A stretch of DNA of 64,000 nt from Paenibacillus sp. FSL R10-2734 (GCF_037963865.1 NZ_CP150170.1:3224001-3288000); one strand, 5' to 3'. Numbered from the stretch's first letter, positions 17,187-27,303 are shown. The notes: generated by a model from the sequence alone, not told the origin. Numbers and translations: made by a program.

Positions 17187-19001
17187 ATGAAAAAAGGTTT
17201 AATGATTGCATTCTCATGTATCTTCTTAATTACAGGCTGTAATTCTGGTGGGGGTTCGACCGGTGCCAATTCAACCGAGGTCAGTTCTAGCGATGTCAAA
17301 TCAACTAATCAAACTAAGGAAGTAGATGTTGTAGTAGTCGGAGGAGGAGGCGCTGGCTTAACAGCAGCAATAGAAGCTCATGATGCAGGTGCGAAAGTAA
17401 TTGTGGTGGAGAAAATGCCTTTTGTTGGGGGGAACACTGTTCGCTCTAAAGGTGGGTTAAATGCAGCTGAAACTAGTGTGCAAAAGAAATTAGGAATCAA
17501 TGATTCTATAGACACTTTCTACAAGGATACAATGGAAGGCGGTAAGAATTTAAACGATCCCCAATTAGTGAAATATTTCACGGATAATTCTGCTGAGGCT
17601 GTGGAGTGGCTGATTTCCATCGGTATGGACTTGGGTGATGTAGCTCCAGGTGCAGGAGCCACAAATCCTAGAATGCATCGTCCAACGGGTGGTAAAGATG
17701 TTGGGGCTGTTCTAATTGAAACTTTAAACAAGAACATGAAAGAGCGTAATATTGAAACAATAGTTAATACAACGGTTACAGAAATTATTGATGCTACTGG
17801 TAAAATTGGTGGTGTCAAAGCGATCAATAATGATACTCAACAGGAAATCCAAATTAATGCTGATGCAGTCATTGTAGCAACCGGCGGATTTGCAGCAAAT
17901 GAAGCACTTTATACAAAGTATAGAGAAGATTTGAAAGGATTTATTACTACTAATCATGCAGGTGCTACGGGAGATGGCATTATTATGTCTGAACCACTTG
18001 GAGCTGGGTTAGTAGATATGGATCAAATTCAAACGAATCCTACTGTAGAACAAAGTAAGGCTGAAGTAATATCGGAATCTGTTCGTGGTCTTGGAGCTAT
18101 TTTTGTTAATCAAGGAGGAGTACGTTTTACCAGTGAAATGTTAACTCGAGATGTGTTGTCCGCCAAGATATTAGAACAAGAGGGTAAATATACATATATT
18201 ATCATTGATCAGCGGTTACGAGATAATATGCAAGCAATTGAGGGATTGATTAAAAAGGGTCTCGTTACTGAAGGCAGTTCGATTGAAGATCTCGCGACTA
18301 AACTAGCAATTGATCCATCTACGCTTAAATCAACGTTAGATCGTTGGAATACGTCAGTAGTAAATAAGAAAGATGAGGAATTTGGTCGTAATACAGGTAT
18401 GGATAATGACCTGACTAAAGCCCCTTACTATGCAATTAAAGTGGGTCCTGGGGTACACCATACAATGGGTGGAATCAAAATTAATACAAATGCAGAGGTC
18501 TGTAAGAGTGATGGAACTCCAATCCAGGGGCTTTATGCTGCTGGTGAAACAACTGGCGGTATTCATGGTGCTAACCGGTTGGGTGGTAATGCGGTTGCCG
18601 ATATTATCATATTTGGTAGACAGGCTGGCATCAAAGCGTCTGAGCTTGCTATCAAGAATGGAAGTCTTCTTAATGAGCAAGGGACTAAGGACACCGAAGT
18701 AAAAGTTACTGGGGTTAAGGAAGGTTTAGTAGGAAATTACAAAGATGGCACTTATACGGCTTCTGGTAAAGGTAATAATGGTGATTTAACAGTAGAGATA
18801 GAAGTTAAGGGAGGTCTTCTTCATAGCATTGAAGTTAAGGAGTTTTCTGAAACTGGCCCGATCTTCACCACAGTAGAAGAACAATTAATACCGAAAATTA
18901 TTTACGAACAATCGACTGAACAGGATGCTATCAGTGGTGCAACCAATTCTAGCAAAGCCTTGATGGAAGCAGTGAAATTAGCCTTAGATCAAGCTAAATA
19001 A
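17187..19001 (+). CDS. Lipoprotein fumarate-reductase-like flavoenzyme with FMN-binding domain
   Basis: The 604-residue protein starts with a lipoprotein signal (FLITGC, Cys18) and a Gly/Ser/Asn-rich linker. The FAD-binding fumarate reductase/succinate dehydrogenase domain follows (GGGGAGLTAAIEA at about 52-64 and GIHGANRLGGNAVAD near the C-terminal side). An FMN-binding domain of about 90 residues ends it, with DAISGATNSS at 580-589. The threonine at 586 fits the ApbE attachment consensus. Such enzymes reduce fumarate, urocanate or related acceptors outside the membrane. No heme motifs are present, so electrons may arrive through flavins. The substrate is not proven. Confidence 0.85.
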   Translation: MKKGLMIAFSCIFLITGCNSGGGSTGANSTEVSSSDVKSTNQTKEVDVVVVGGGGAGLTAAIEAHDAGAKVIVVEKMPFVGGNTVRSKGGLNAAETSVQKKLGINDSIDTFYKDTMEGGKNLNDPQLVKYFTDNSAEAVEWLISIGMDLGDVAPGAGATNPRMHRPTGGKDVGAVLIETLNKNMKERNIETIVNTTVTEIIDATGKIGGVKAINNDTQQEIQINADAVIVATGGFAANEALYTKYREDLKGFITTNHAGATGDGIIMSEPLGAGLVDMDQIQTNPTVEQSKAEVISESVRGLGAIFVNQGGVRFTSEMLTRDVLSAKILEQEGKYTYIIIDQRLRDNMQAIEGLIKKGLVTEGSSIEDLATKLAIDPSTLKSTLDRWNTSVVNKKDEEFGRNTGMDNDLTKAPYYAIKVGPGVHHTMGGIKINTNAEVCKSDGTPIQGLYAAGETTGGIHGANRLGGNAVADIIIFGRQAGIKASELAIKNGSLLNEQGTKDTEVKVTGVKEGLVGNYKDGTYTASGKGNNGDLTVEIEVKGGLLHSIEVKEFSETGPIFTTVEEQLIPKIIYEQSTEQDAISGATNSSKALMEAVKLALDQAK

Positions 19002-19027
19002 ATGAAATGCGCAACTTTTGTTAGACG

Positions 19028-19066
19028 AAAAAAGGAAACTCCGCTCAAATGGAGTTTCCTTTTTTA
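19028..19066 (+). terminator. Rho-independent terminator after the flavoenzyme gene
   Basis: AAAAAAGGAAACTCC pairs perfectly with GGAGTTTCCTTTTTT. Confidence 0.9.
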
Positions 19067-19188
19067 TCCTTTGAAACTAGGATTACTTACGTTCACAGAC
19101 CTCATATTATAGTATAATCAGACTATATTGTTCAATAGTGAAAGATGGGAATATAGCACTATTAGATTTATCGAAGAATGAGGCGTAC

Positions 19189-22100
19189 ATGAGAACTTCG
19201 GAGAATAAGATTAAGTTAAGCCATATGTTTTACATAGTAGTATTCATCTGCCTGCTGCTTGTGGTGCGCTGGAGCTGGCATAATCACTTTTCAGCGTCCA
19301 ATCCTCCCACAGTGAAGGAAGGTGTGCTGGATCTACGGGGAGTAGACATTGAATCACTAAGCTCTTTTCCGCTGGATGGAGAATGGGAGTTCTATCCTGA
19401 ACAATGGGTGAATGCCACCAATATCGACAATGCGTCAAAGGGTCAGAGGCTTCAGGTACCGGGTAACTGGAATGCTAAATTCAATCCTCCAGCCGATCAT
19501 GAGAAGGCATATGGTTACGGAACTTATCATTTGCGTATTCTGCTGGATCAGCCCTTGTCTGAGCCGCTTAGCTTTTGGTTTCAATCGGTCTATACTGCTT
19601 CTGAAGTGGAGATTAATGGAACAGTTCTCTCACGGTTTGGTGTGTTATCTGATAATAAGGAAGGCCATGTTTCTGTCGCGAAGTCATTTCTAATCAGTTA
19701 TGCGCCTACGGATCAGAACCAACTGGATCTGTTTGTTCGAACGTCAAATTATGAGTCTCCGTTAAAAGGGGGCATTGTTCGGTCAGTGAAGTTTGGCATT
19801 CAACATGAGGTTGATACAATCTACTGGAATTCCATTGGCTTACAGCTTATCGTTGGAGTCATTCTTCTGCTTCACGGGTTCTATTTGCTGATTATCTATT
19901 TGATGGATGTGCGAAAAACAGAGTTATTTAATTTCGTTATGATGATGGTCGCAGGGGCTATGACCGTTGGGGTTAAGCACAACGGCTTGTTATTCCGGTT
20001 TCTTCAGGTTGATTTTGCATGGACGTTGAAGCTAAACGCTCTTTCATATATGGGGTTCTGTTTGTTCCTTTTCCTGATGGGTAGAGTTCTGTTGGGTAAT
20101 CAGCGTAATGGTAAGGCTTTTTATAGCTACATCCTCATACTCCTAGGTTACACCCTATATATTGTACTGGGGCCTGAAGAGAACGTTCTATATTCGATTG
20201 AAAAAGGATACTACATGATCCTGTACTATGTTCCAATAATTTGGACGGCATATTATTTTGCGAAAATGGTATTCATTCGGGCTGAGGGTGCTCTATTTTT
20301 GCTATGCGCAGTACTAGCTGTAATAAATAATATATTGTGGGGGGCGGTCTATTACGCAGGAACCTCACAATTTATGTTTTATCCAGTAGATTTGATTGCT
20401 GCACTTGCGGCTTTCTCTGCCTATTGGTTTAGGAGATATTTTCATCAATCCCATCAAAATGTGTTACTGAATGCTCAATTGGCTGAAGCCAACAAATTAA
20501 AGGATCGTTTTCTGGCCAATACATCACACGAGCTGCGCACCCCACTGCATGGAATTATGAATATTGCCCAGAGCGTGTTAACGAGGAAAAAAAATGTGCT
20601 GGATAAAGAGAGTCAACATGACATAGAACTGCTAATTATGGTCAGCCGGCGGATGTCGCTTATGCTGAATGATTTGCTTGATGTGGTGAGATTGCAGGAT
20701 AAACGGATCGTGTTGAATATAAAAGCGGTGCAAGTAAGGTCATTGGCTGAAGGTGTGCTGGATATGCTACGCTTCCTCACTGGCGGGACGAAGGTGGAGC
20801 TTCGCCAGAATATAAATGAGGATTTACCGCGTGTTTATGCTGATGAGGAGCGATTGGTACAGATTCTGATTAATTTGGTTCATAATGCGCTTAAATACAC
20901 CGAACAGGGAAGGGTAGAGCTGGCAGCAGAACAAGTAGGCGAGGATGTATGGATACATGTCACGGATACTGGAATAGGTATGGATGAGGCATTGCAAAAG
21001 CGTGTGTTTATGCGCTATGAACAAGGGGCTCACAGCGAAGGTGGTATTGGCCTTGGACTTAGTATCTGTAAGGAGTTGGTTGAACTGCACGGCAGTGATT
21101 TATTTCTGCAATCGCAGCCAGGCCACGGTAGCAAGTTCAGCTTCAAGTTACCCGTAGCAGATGAGAGTTTGCAGTTACCTATTCCTGATGTTCATTTAGA
21201 AATGGAAACGGACGCTATGTCACCATTCAGCAGGTGGATAAACACAGAGAGATCTGCTATGGAAGCTGCCACATACAGTACGAAGGAAGCTGAGTCGCTC
21301 TCGAAGCTTGAAACAGGTTCTGACATCATTCGGATTCTGGCGGTAGACGATGATTCGGTCAATTTAAAAGTTTTGCAAAATATTTTGTCAGATGGAGCTT
21401 ATCGGATTGAGACAACGACTTCTGCACGTGAGGCGCTGGATAAGTTACATCATGAGCGGTTTGATTTGGTCATCGCTGATGTGATGATGCCAGGCATGTC
21501 TGGTTATGAATTAACAAGATTAATTCGTGAGCGATTCACAATGTATGAACTGCCTATTATTCTACTGACCGCTCGAAGTGAGCCGCAAGACATCTATGCA
21601 GGTTTCTTGGCAGGAGCGAATGACTATGTCACCAAGCCAGTTGATGCAATGGAATTGAAGTATCGTGCTTGGTCTCTCTCTTCTATGAAGCAAGCGGTCA
21701 ATGATCGATTGCGGATGGAGGGGGCTTATTTACAAGCACAGATTCATCCACATTTTCTCTTCAATACACTGAATTCGATTATGTCCTTGAGTGATTTTGA
21801 TACTGGAAAGATGAGAGACCTATCAGAAGCTTTTACTACTTATCTGCGCATCAGCTTTGACTTCTTGAATGTTGGTAAGCTTGTTACTTTGTCGAGGGAA
21901 CTTGAGCTAGTGGAGAATTATGTATATATCCAGCAGCAGCGTTTTGAAGAGAGATTGCATGTGGAATGGGAAGTGGACGCGGATCTTGAGCTTTTAATCC
22001 CTCCGCTTACGATTCAGCCACTAGTCGAGAATGCCGTTCGGCACGGGGTTTTAAGTCGGGCTAAAGGTGGAACGCTACGCATTCACATTGAGACACATGC

Positions 22101-22314
22101 GGATGCTGTCCATTTTAACATTGCAGATACGGGGATTGGGATGAACGAAGCTCAAGTCAGTAAGTTGTTAAATCCTAAGGGCTATAAGGATCAAGGGATT
22201 GGACTGCTTAATACAGATCGAAGATTGACTCAATTGTATGGGCAAGGCTTGAAGATTCAAAGTATTCCTGGCGTGGGAACTACGGTGTCATTTATTATTC
22301 CTGATCAGGATTGA
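19189..22314 (+). CDS. 7TM-DISM hybrid histidine kinase with two transmitter modules
   Basis: The protein is about 1041 residues. Its order is: N-terminal helix; extracytoplasmic jelly-roll domain (LDGEWEFYPEQW); seven-helix 7TMR-DISM block (about 210-420); HisKA with ANTSHELRTPLHGIMN; HATPase; receiver domain (DDD near its start, ADVMMPGMSG, YVTKPV); then a second LytS-type kinase with HPHFLFNTLNSIMSL and its own HATPase (LVENAVRHG, GIGLLNTDRRL). There is no DNA-binding output, so a separate regulator must exist elsewhere. The start was taken at the ATG with GAGG six bases upstream; a GTG 51 bp earlier has no such site. Terminators bound it on both sides. Confidence 0.87.
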   Translation: MRTSENKIKLSHMFYIVVFICLLLVVRWSWHNHFSASNPPTVKEGVLDLRGVDIESLSSFPLDGEWEFYPEQWVNATNIDNASKGQRLQVPGNWNAKFNPPADHEKAYGYGTYHLRILLDQPLSEPLSFWFQSVYTASEVEINGTVLSRFGVLSDNKEGHVSVAKSFLISYAPTDQNQLDLFVRTSNYESPLKGGIVRSVKFGIQHEVDTIYWNSIGLQLIVGVILLLHGFYLLIIYLMDVRKTELFNFVMMMVAGAMTVGVKHNGLLFRFLQVDFAWTLKLNALSYMGFCLFLFLMGRVLLGNQRNGKAFYSYILILLGYTLYIVLGPEENVLYSIEKGYYMILYYVPIIWTAYYFAKMVFIRAEGALFLLCAVLAVINNILWGAVYYAGTSQFMFYPVDLIAALAAFSAYWFRRYFHQSHQNVLLNAQLAEANKLKDRFLANTSHELRTPLHGIMNIAQSVLTRKKNVLDKESQHDIELLIMVSRRMSLMLNDLLDVVRLQDKRIVLNIKAVQVRSLAEGVLDMLRFLTGGTKVELRQNINEDLPRVYADEERLVQILINLVHNALKYTEQGRVELAAEQVGEDVWIHVTDTGIGMDEALQKRVFMRYEQGAHSEGGIGLGLSICKELVELHGSDLFLQSQPGHGSKFSFKLPVADESLQLPIPDVHLEMETDAMSPFSRWINTERSAMEAATYSTKEAESLSKLETGSDIIRILAVDDDSVNLKVLQNILSDGAYRIETTTSAREALDKLHHERFDLVIADVMMPGMSGYELTRLIRERFTMYELPIILLTARSEPQDIYAGFLAGANDYVTKPVDAMELKYRAWSLSSMKQAVNDRLRMEGAYLQAQIHPHFLFNTLNSIMSLSDFDTGKMRDLSEAFTTYLRISFDFLNVGKLVTLSRELELVENYVYIQQQRFEERLHVEWEVDADLELLIPPLTIQPLVENAVRHGVLSRAKGGTLRIHIETHADAVHFNIADTGIGMNEAQVSKLLNPKGYKDQGIGLLNTDRRLTQLYGQGLKIQSIPGVGTTVSFIIPDQD

Positions 22315-22357
22315 TTGTGTAAAGCAAGATTAGTAGATTGAATCTGATAGTGATCAT

Positions 22358-22386
22358 GGGGTAACTCCTTGGAGTTATCCCTTTTT
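22358..22386 (+). terminator. Rho-independent terminator
   Basis: GGGGTAACTCC pairs with GGAGTTATCCC across a two-base loop and runs into five Ts. Confidence 0.85.
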
Positions 22387-22557
22387 GCTGTTTGAAAAAG
22401 TTCAATTGGTAATAATTTTAGAAAAATATGTAATTATTTCACTATTGTTCCATCATAGATTGTAAAAACAAAACCTACCTGCCATTATTACAAAGAAAGG
22501 AAAATTTGTAATCAAAGGGATTGAAATCTTTTTATTTTAACTTTGGAGGTAATGATC

Positions 22558-23712
22558 ATGAAGCATTCCATCATTGTACCAGTTAATCAAGATTACAACA
22601 TCCTGACTCTATTTACAGAGTCTCTAATGAGGACCATCGAACCTTTCACGGAAATTATTTTCATCAATGATGGCTCTGGTCTGAAGGTCCAAGAGCATTT
22701 GGAGCGCTTACAGCGTGAAGCATCAGCAAAGGTAAAGATAGAGATTATACGTCATGAATATCCGAAAGGCTGTGCAATATCAATTAACGAAGCGTTAAGT
22801 AACGTGCAAGGCAATTATATTTATTTGCTAGATTCCGATATCATCCTCAATCCAAATTGGCAAGAGCAAATGGAAGATACGTTGAATAGCAGCCCTTCCA
22901 TCGGCATGGTTGGCGGTGTGCTCCTCTACCCGCAGACGGGTGGGATACAGCATTGCGGTATTACTTTTGCAGATACCATTGGCCGCCATTTGTTTCTGAA
23001 TGCAACGCTTGAGGATATTCCACAGCATATATTTGAGGTGCAAATGGTTATCTTCGCAATGTTTGCCATGAAGCGAGAAGTATTCGAAAAAGTCGGGTAT
23101 TTGGATGAAAAATTTTTTAATGGCTATGAGGATTTCGATTATCAAATGAGAGCTAAAGAGGCCGGATATACAACCGTAATCAATCCTAAAACCCAAGCTT
23201 ATCATTGGGAAAGAAGCAATGGCATTCATCGGAATTTCAATCGGAAGAACAACTTAGCGCGTTTTTGGAAGAAGTGGGGCAATCAAATAAGCAGTGATAC
23301 GTGGAATTTCACTTTATTAAATCTTGAACATCGCCTTTTAACACACCGTCTTGAACATGGAGCAACTTATATTGGAGTCGATTTGGCTGAGGTTCGCAGC
23401 GATGCAGATTCATTGTGGGATCATTTACAACAATCAGAGCTCGTAACCTTAACTGACATATTAAATTATTCTAATCGTTTTAATTCCAATGGTGCGATCT
23501 GGCTGCCACAAGTTCTTGGCAAAGAGCTTATTCATTCTTCATCAAGGTTGTTGTTCTTGGTAGACAATTTCACTCGATTACTCGACAACCGATATTGGAT
23601 TGAAATACGGCGGAAAGCTTCACACGATGATCTTATCGTAGATTTATATGGAAATGTGCTTTTAATCAACCAGATATACGCTAGCTGCTGGCCTGGAACG
23701 AAGGTTCGCTGA
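22558..23712 (+). CDS. Family 2 glycosyltransferase
   Basis: The 384-residue protein has a GT-A fold. The nucleotide-binding start is IIVPVNQDYN, the metal-binding DSD lies at 92-94 in LLDSDIILNP, and the likely catalytic acidic pair is E191-D192 in GYEDFDYQMRAKEAGY. About 150 further residues (from 235) match no family I recognise. The ATG was chosen with GGAGG eight bases upstream. No membrane helices are evident, so it is cytosolic. The next four genes start at stop codons or within about 20 bp, and the last follows after 27 bp, making this the first gene of a six-gene unit. Confidence 0.8.
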   Translation: MKHSIIVPVNQDYNILTLFTESLMRTIEPFTEIIFINDGSGLKVQEHLERLQREASAKVKIEIIRHEYPKGCAISINEALSNVQGNYIYLLDSDIILNPNWQEQMEDTLNSSPSIGMVGGVLLYPQTGGIQHCGITFADTIGRHLFLNATLEDIPQHIFEVQMVIFAMFAMKREVFEKVGYLDEKFFNGYEDFDYQMRAKEAGYTTVINPKTQAYHWERSNGIHRNFNRKNNLARFWKKWGNQISSDTWNFTLLNLEHRLLTHRLEHGATYIGVDLAEVRSDADSLWDHLQQSELVTLTDILNYSNRFNSNGAIWLPQVLGKELIHSSSRLLFLVDNFTRLLDNRYWIEIRRKASHDDLIVDLYGNVLLINQIYASCWPGTKVR

Positions 23713-23727
23713 ATGAAGGAGATCCCA

Positions 23728-24984
23728 ATGGAACCGACTAAACAGCACCATAATTTCACAAAAAGTTTGGATTGGCTAGAGCAAGCTTCCACAATTATTC
23801 CAGGTGGATGCAGCACACTCGCCAAAACACCAGAGAGACTTTTCCCCGGTTTCACAGCTTTATGCTGTGCGGAAGCAAATGGAGCAAACTTTACTGATAT
23901 TGATGGTAATGAATGGCTGGATTGTGAGATGGCAATGGGAACTGTGCCGTGGGGACATGCACGAGTAGAAGTAACAGATGCGATTATACAACAATTAACA
24001 AAAGGGACCAGCTTCTCAACTGCGGCGGATTTAGAGCTAGAAGCTGCGAAGCTCATTCTAAAAAGATTTGACGAACGTTATAAGATGTTGAAATTTGCGA
24101 AAGGAGGGGCTGATGTTGTAAGTGCGGCTATTCGTGTATCTCGTGCCTATAGTGGAAAATCAAAGGTGATTGCCACAGGGTATCATGGTTGGCATGATTG
24201 GTCTGCTTACGGGTATTACGGTGAAAATACGGAAGCCCTTGGATTACCGCCATTCATTAGAGACACTACATATTTTATGAACGGTGACGCATTTGAAACT
24301 TTGAAGCTAATTAAGCGCGATGCTGATGATATTGCTTGTATTGTGTTATGTCCGAACGAATGGAAGAAAGAAGAGCTTAGTGTCGTTGTCGACAGCTGTA
24401 AACAAAGGAATATAACCGTCATCTTCGACGAAGTCACTTCAGGCATTCGGATGGGAAAACAGGCAACAGCGGGTGAATATGATATTTGGCCAGACATATT
24501 ATGTCTCTCAAAAGGAATGGCTAACGGATTGCCTTTAGCGGTTATTATGGGCGGCGAGCGATGGATGAAGTTATTGACGGACGTTCGGTTCAGCGCTGCG
24601 CATGCAAGTGAGACGATTGCTTTAGCAGCGCTAATTGCCTGCGAGCAATTAATCCAGCAGGCTCCTGTCTGGCCAAGTTGGCGTGCTAGAACCACTCGGT
24701 TAATCCATGATCTGAAAGAAATGATTGAGCTGCTTGAAATTCAGGATTTAGAGCTGCAAGGCACATATGCAAGCTTTTGTATTCGTAAACATGCCTGCGA
24801 TCAATTTTATAATGATCCGTTCCGTGAGTTTCTTGTGAAACGGCTGGCGAAAGACGGCATTTTCAGCAAAGGATTTTTCGTGTTCTCTGATAGTCATACT
24901 GATGCGGATTATGACCGAATCCAGCAATCCATTCAGTCAGCATTGCAAGTCTGGAGTGTTTCTAGCAAAGAACAAATTAAATAA
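23728..24984 (+). CDS. Class III PLP aminotransferase, glutamate-1-semialdehyde aminomutase-like
   Basis: The 418-residue fold-type I PLP enzyme has K262 in LSKGMANGLPL as the Schiff-base lysine, D234 in VIFDEVTSGIR contacting the pyridine nitrogen, and the YHGWHDW substrate and phosphate loop typical of GSA aminomutase relatives. It lacks the genomic context of heme synthesis, and homologues in sugar or natural-product clusters transfer amino groups to carbonyl substrates. AAGGAG sits six bases before the chosen ATG, 15 bp after the glycosyltransferase stop. With the neighbouring dehydrogenase it could oxidise then transaminate an alcohol. Confidence 0.82.
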   Translation: MEPTKQHHNFTKSLDWLEQASTIIPGGCSTLAKTPERLFPGFTALCCAEANGANFTDIDGNEWLDCEMAMGTVPWGHARVEVTDAIIQQLTKGTSFSTAADLELEAAKLILKRFDERYKMLKFAKGGADVVSAAIRVSRAYSGKSKVIATGYHGWHDWSAYGYYGENTEALGLPPFIRDTTYFMNGDAFETLKLIKRDADDIACIVLCPNEWKKEELSVVVDSCKQRNITVIFDEVTSGIRMGKQATAGEYDIWPDILCLSKGMANGLPLAVIMGGERWMKLLTDVRFSAAHASETIALAALIACEQLIQQAPVWPSWRARTTRLIHDLKEMIELLEIQDLELQGTYASFCIRKHACDQFYNDPFREFLVKRLAKDGIFSKGFFVFSDSHTDADYDRIQQSIQSALQVWSVSSKEQIK

Positions 24985-25004
24985 TATATTAGGAGGAATA
25001 TCAA

Positions 25005-26036
25005 ATGAAAGCACTTGTATACACAGCACCAAAAACAGTTGAACTAATGGAAATGGAAGAGCCGAATATTCAATCTGATATTCAAGTAAAGGTTAAGATT
25101 TATGGATCGGGTATTTGTGGGACCGACTTGAATGTCATTAAAGGTAAAATTTTTGCCAACAAGGGCACTGTGATCGGGCATGAGGGAGTAGGTACTGTAG
25201 TAGAAGTAGGCAAGCGGGTTCGTAGCGTTAGTGTTGGTGATCGGGTTATCGTTGACCCTACCCAAGCTTGCGGAGTATGTCATTATTGTCGGAAGAGTCA
25301 ATTTTGCTACTGTGAAAATTTTGAGGACCATCAGGTGGGAATGACCATACATGGCACTTTCGCAGAATATTACGTCGGTGAAGAAAAGTATATGTACAAA
25401 ATTCCAAGCTCGATGAGCTGGGAAACGGCAATGCTAATTGAACCGCTTGGTTGTGTGCTGAATACGTTTCTGAAAGCGGACATTAAGCCAAGTGATTCAG
25501 TGGTTGTATTAGGTTCTGGAGCTATAGGATCTTTATGCCAGCTTATCAGCAAACGCCTCGGACGTCTGACAGTAGGAACGGAGCCAGACGATTATCGCCG
25601 CAACTTTGCCAGCAACATTGCCGATCATGTATTTGATCCAGCCGACATGTCCATTGAATCGGTCCTAGCTTTGAATGATAATCGTAAATTCGATATTGTT
25701 GTGGATTGTGTAGGAAATCAATTGCATACCGCACTAGAATTGATTGGTAAGGGCGGACGGATTATTCCGATGGGCTACAATGATCAATATGAAGTTTCCA
25801 TTCGCCCAACGGACTTTATTAACAATGGTGTGAACATTATAGGTAAGGTTGCCGTTCATCAAATCGTTGGTATGGCGTTGGAATTCGCGCAAAGCATTCC
25901 AGAGCTTGAAAGTTTGATTACATCTAAAGTAGCATTGGAGCACTATGAGCAAGCTTTTAACGAAACTATGGGATATCATATGCGTACTGGTGATCCACTA
26001 CCTATGACCTCAGTCAAATCGATTCTAGTATGTTAG
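25005..26036 (+). CDS. Zinc-dependent alcohol/polyol dehydrogenase
   Basis: The 343-residue MDR enzyme has a complete zinc site: C38 (GICGTD) and H59-E60 (IGHEGVG). The structural-zinc loop is C89, C92, C95 and a further Cys at 101 or 103. The Rossmann motif is VLGSGAIGSL. It is closest in style to threonine, sorbitol or butanediol dehydrogenases and to the dehydrogenases of aminocyclitol pathways. AGGAGGAATATC precedes the ATG. It lies between the aminotransferase and the exporter genes; alcohol-to-ketone oxidation feeding the aminotransferase is a plausible role, but the substrate is unknown. Confidence 0.85.
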   Translation: MKALVYTAPKTVELMEMEEPNIQSDIQVKVKIYGSGICGTDLNVIKGKIFANKGTVIGHEGVGTVVEVGKRVRSVSVGDRVIVDPTQACGVCHYCRKSQFCYCENFEDHQVGMTIHGTFAEYYVGEEKYMYKIPSSMSWETAMLIEPLGCVLNTFLKADIKPSDSVVVLGSGAIGSLCQLISKRLGRLTVGTEPDDYRRNFASNIADHVFDPADMSIESVLALNDNRKFDIVVDCVGNQLHTALELIGKGGRIIPMGYNDQYEVSIRPTDFINNGVNIIGKVAVHQIVGMALEFAQSIPELESLITSKVALEHYEQAFNETMGYHMRTGDPLPMTSVKSILVC

Positions 26037-26046
26037 GGTGAAATCA

Positions 26047-27303
26047 ATGATTTTCCAAAAGTTCAGAGAGCTCCCAGACAATCCGCGCTATTCGATCTGG
26101 CTAGAACCGTTATGGGCAATTCCCGGTACGATTGTATTATTTTATGCCCCTTTGTACATGAAAGGGGCAGGTCTTTCTGATATTCAGATAGGCCTTATTA
26201 ATTCAATTAACTTATATTTTGCGTTTGTGTTTCAGATGTTTGCGGGAGCGGTCACAAATAAATGGGGGAGGAAACGAACATCTCTTATTTTCGATCTAGT
26301 AGCTTGGAGTGTTCCAATGTTTATTTGGGCTTTTTCAAATAATTTCTGGCTTTTTTTGATCGCTTACTTATTGAATGCGACGAATAAATTTGTCACTGTC
26401 GCCTTTAACCTACTAATTATCGAGGACGTAAAAAAACAGCAGCGATCGCATGTTTTTGCAATGATGAATATTATCATTATTTCTGCTGGGGTGCTGGCAC
26501 CTCTTGCAGGTGGGGTTATTAGCAAATATGGAATTATGCCGACGCTTAGCGTCATCTATTTCGCCGGCGGCATTAGTATGACGATCATGTTTGTTCTAAG
26601 AAACTATTTAACAAAAGAGACCGAAGCCGGAAAAGTGATGATCGAAGCGAATAGCAATACCCATATTTTGCGAGGTGTTCTCCAGAGCTTTCGTTTATTC
26701 GGACAATCATTGCGTGATCGGCAAATATTGCCCATCTTATTGATTACAATTATTTCAAATATTATTTTGCAGATGAACTTTTTCCAGGTTATTTATCTGA
26801 AAGAGGAGCTTGGCTTCAAGGATCAAATGATTTCGTGGATTCCGTTCATTACGGCGATTGCCACTATTCTTGTATACAGTGTTGTGATGCCTAGAATGAG
26901 AAATCAAAGCGATGAATTCTATGTCAAGCTGTCCTTGGCATTATGTGCAATAGGATCATTATTATTCTTGTTTATTCCAAGTGGAAATACTGTTATGTTG
27001 TGTATAGTGACAACGATATTGGCCGCAGGAATGTTCTTGCTTCCTACTTACAGAGATGCGCTGCTAATGAACCGGTTAGGTAAATATGAAAAAGCAGATA
27101 TGTTCTCTTCTGTACAAGTAGTCATGTCCATTGTCGCGATTCCTTGGGGATATATTTCAGGACTTATTTATGCCTATAAGCCATCTTTGTTATTTATTCT
27201 CATCTTTATCAGCTATGCCAGCGTGATAGCCCTGGCTTTTCCTATGGGGCGAAAGACAAGGCGTCTTGTTGAAAAACCATTGATGATAGGAGAAGAAGAA
27301 TGA
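26047..27303 (+). CDS. MFS transporter
   Basis: The 418-residue protein has about 11-12 transmembrane helices. The MFS motif A lies between helices 2 and 3 (GAVTNKWGRKRTSL), and a longer cytoplasmic loop occupies the centre. The chosen ATG follows TAGGGTG at the end of the dehydrogenase gene; a GTG nine bases upstream is the alternative. A co-operonic single-component MFS protein next to a glycosyltransferase, aminotransferase and dehydrogenase usually exports the product, although uptake cannot be excluded. The stop overlaps the next start (ATGA). Confidence 0.82.
   Translation: MIFQKFRELPDNPRYSIWLEPLWAIPGTIVLFYAPLYMKGAGLSDIQIGLINSINLYFAFVFQMFAGAVTNKWGRKRTSLIFDLVAWSVPMFIWAFSNNFWLFLIAYLLNATNKFVTVAFNLLIIEDVKKQQRSHVFAMMNIIIISAGVLAPLAGGVISKYGIMPTLSVIYFAGGISMTIMFVLRNYLTKETEAGKVMIEANSNTHILRGVLQSFRLFGQSLRDRQILPILLITIISNIILQMNFFQVIYLKEELGFKDQMISWIPFITAIATILVYSVVMPRMRNQSDEFYVKLSLALCAIGSLLFLFIPSGNTVMLCIVTTILAAGMFLLPTYRDALLMNRLGKYEKADMFSSVQVVMSIVAIPWGYISGLIYAYKPSLLFILIFISYASVIALAFPMGRKTRRLVEKPLMIGEEE

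Noticed and set aside
23532..24056. 174-codon minus-strand frame
   Set aside because: It lies opposite the glycosyltransferase/aminotransferase junction and has Ser-rich antisense composition.
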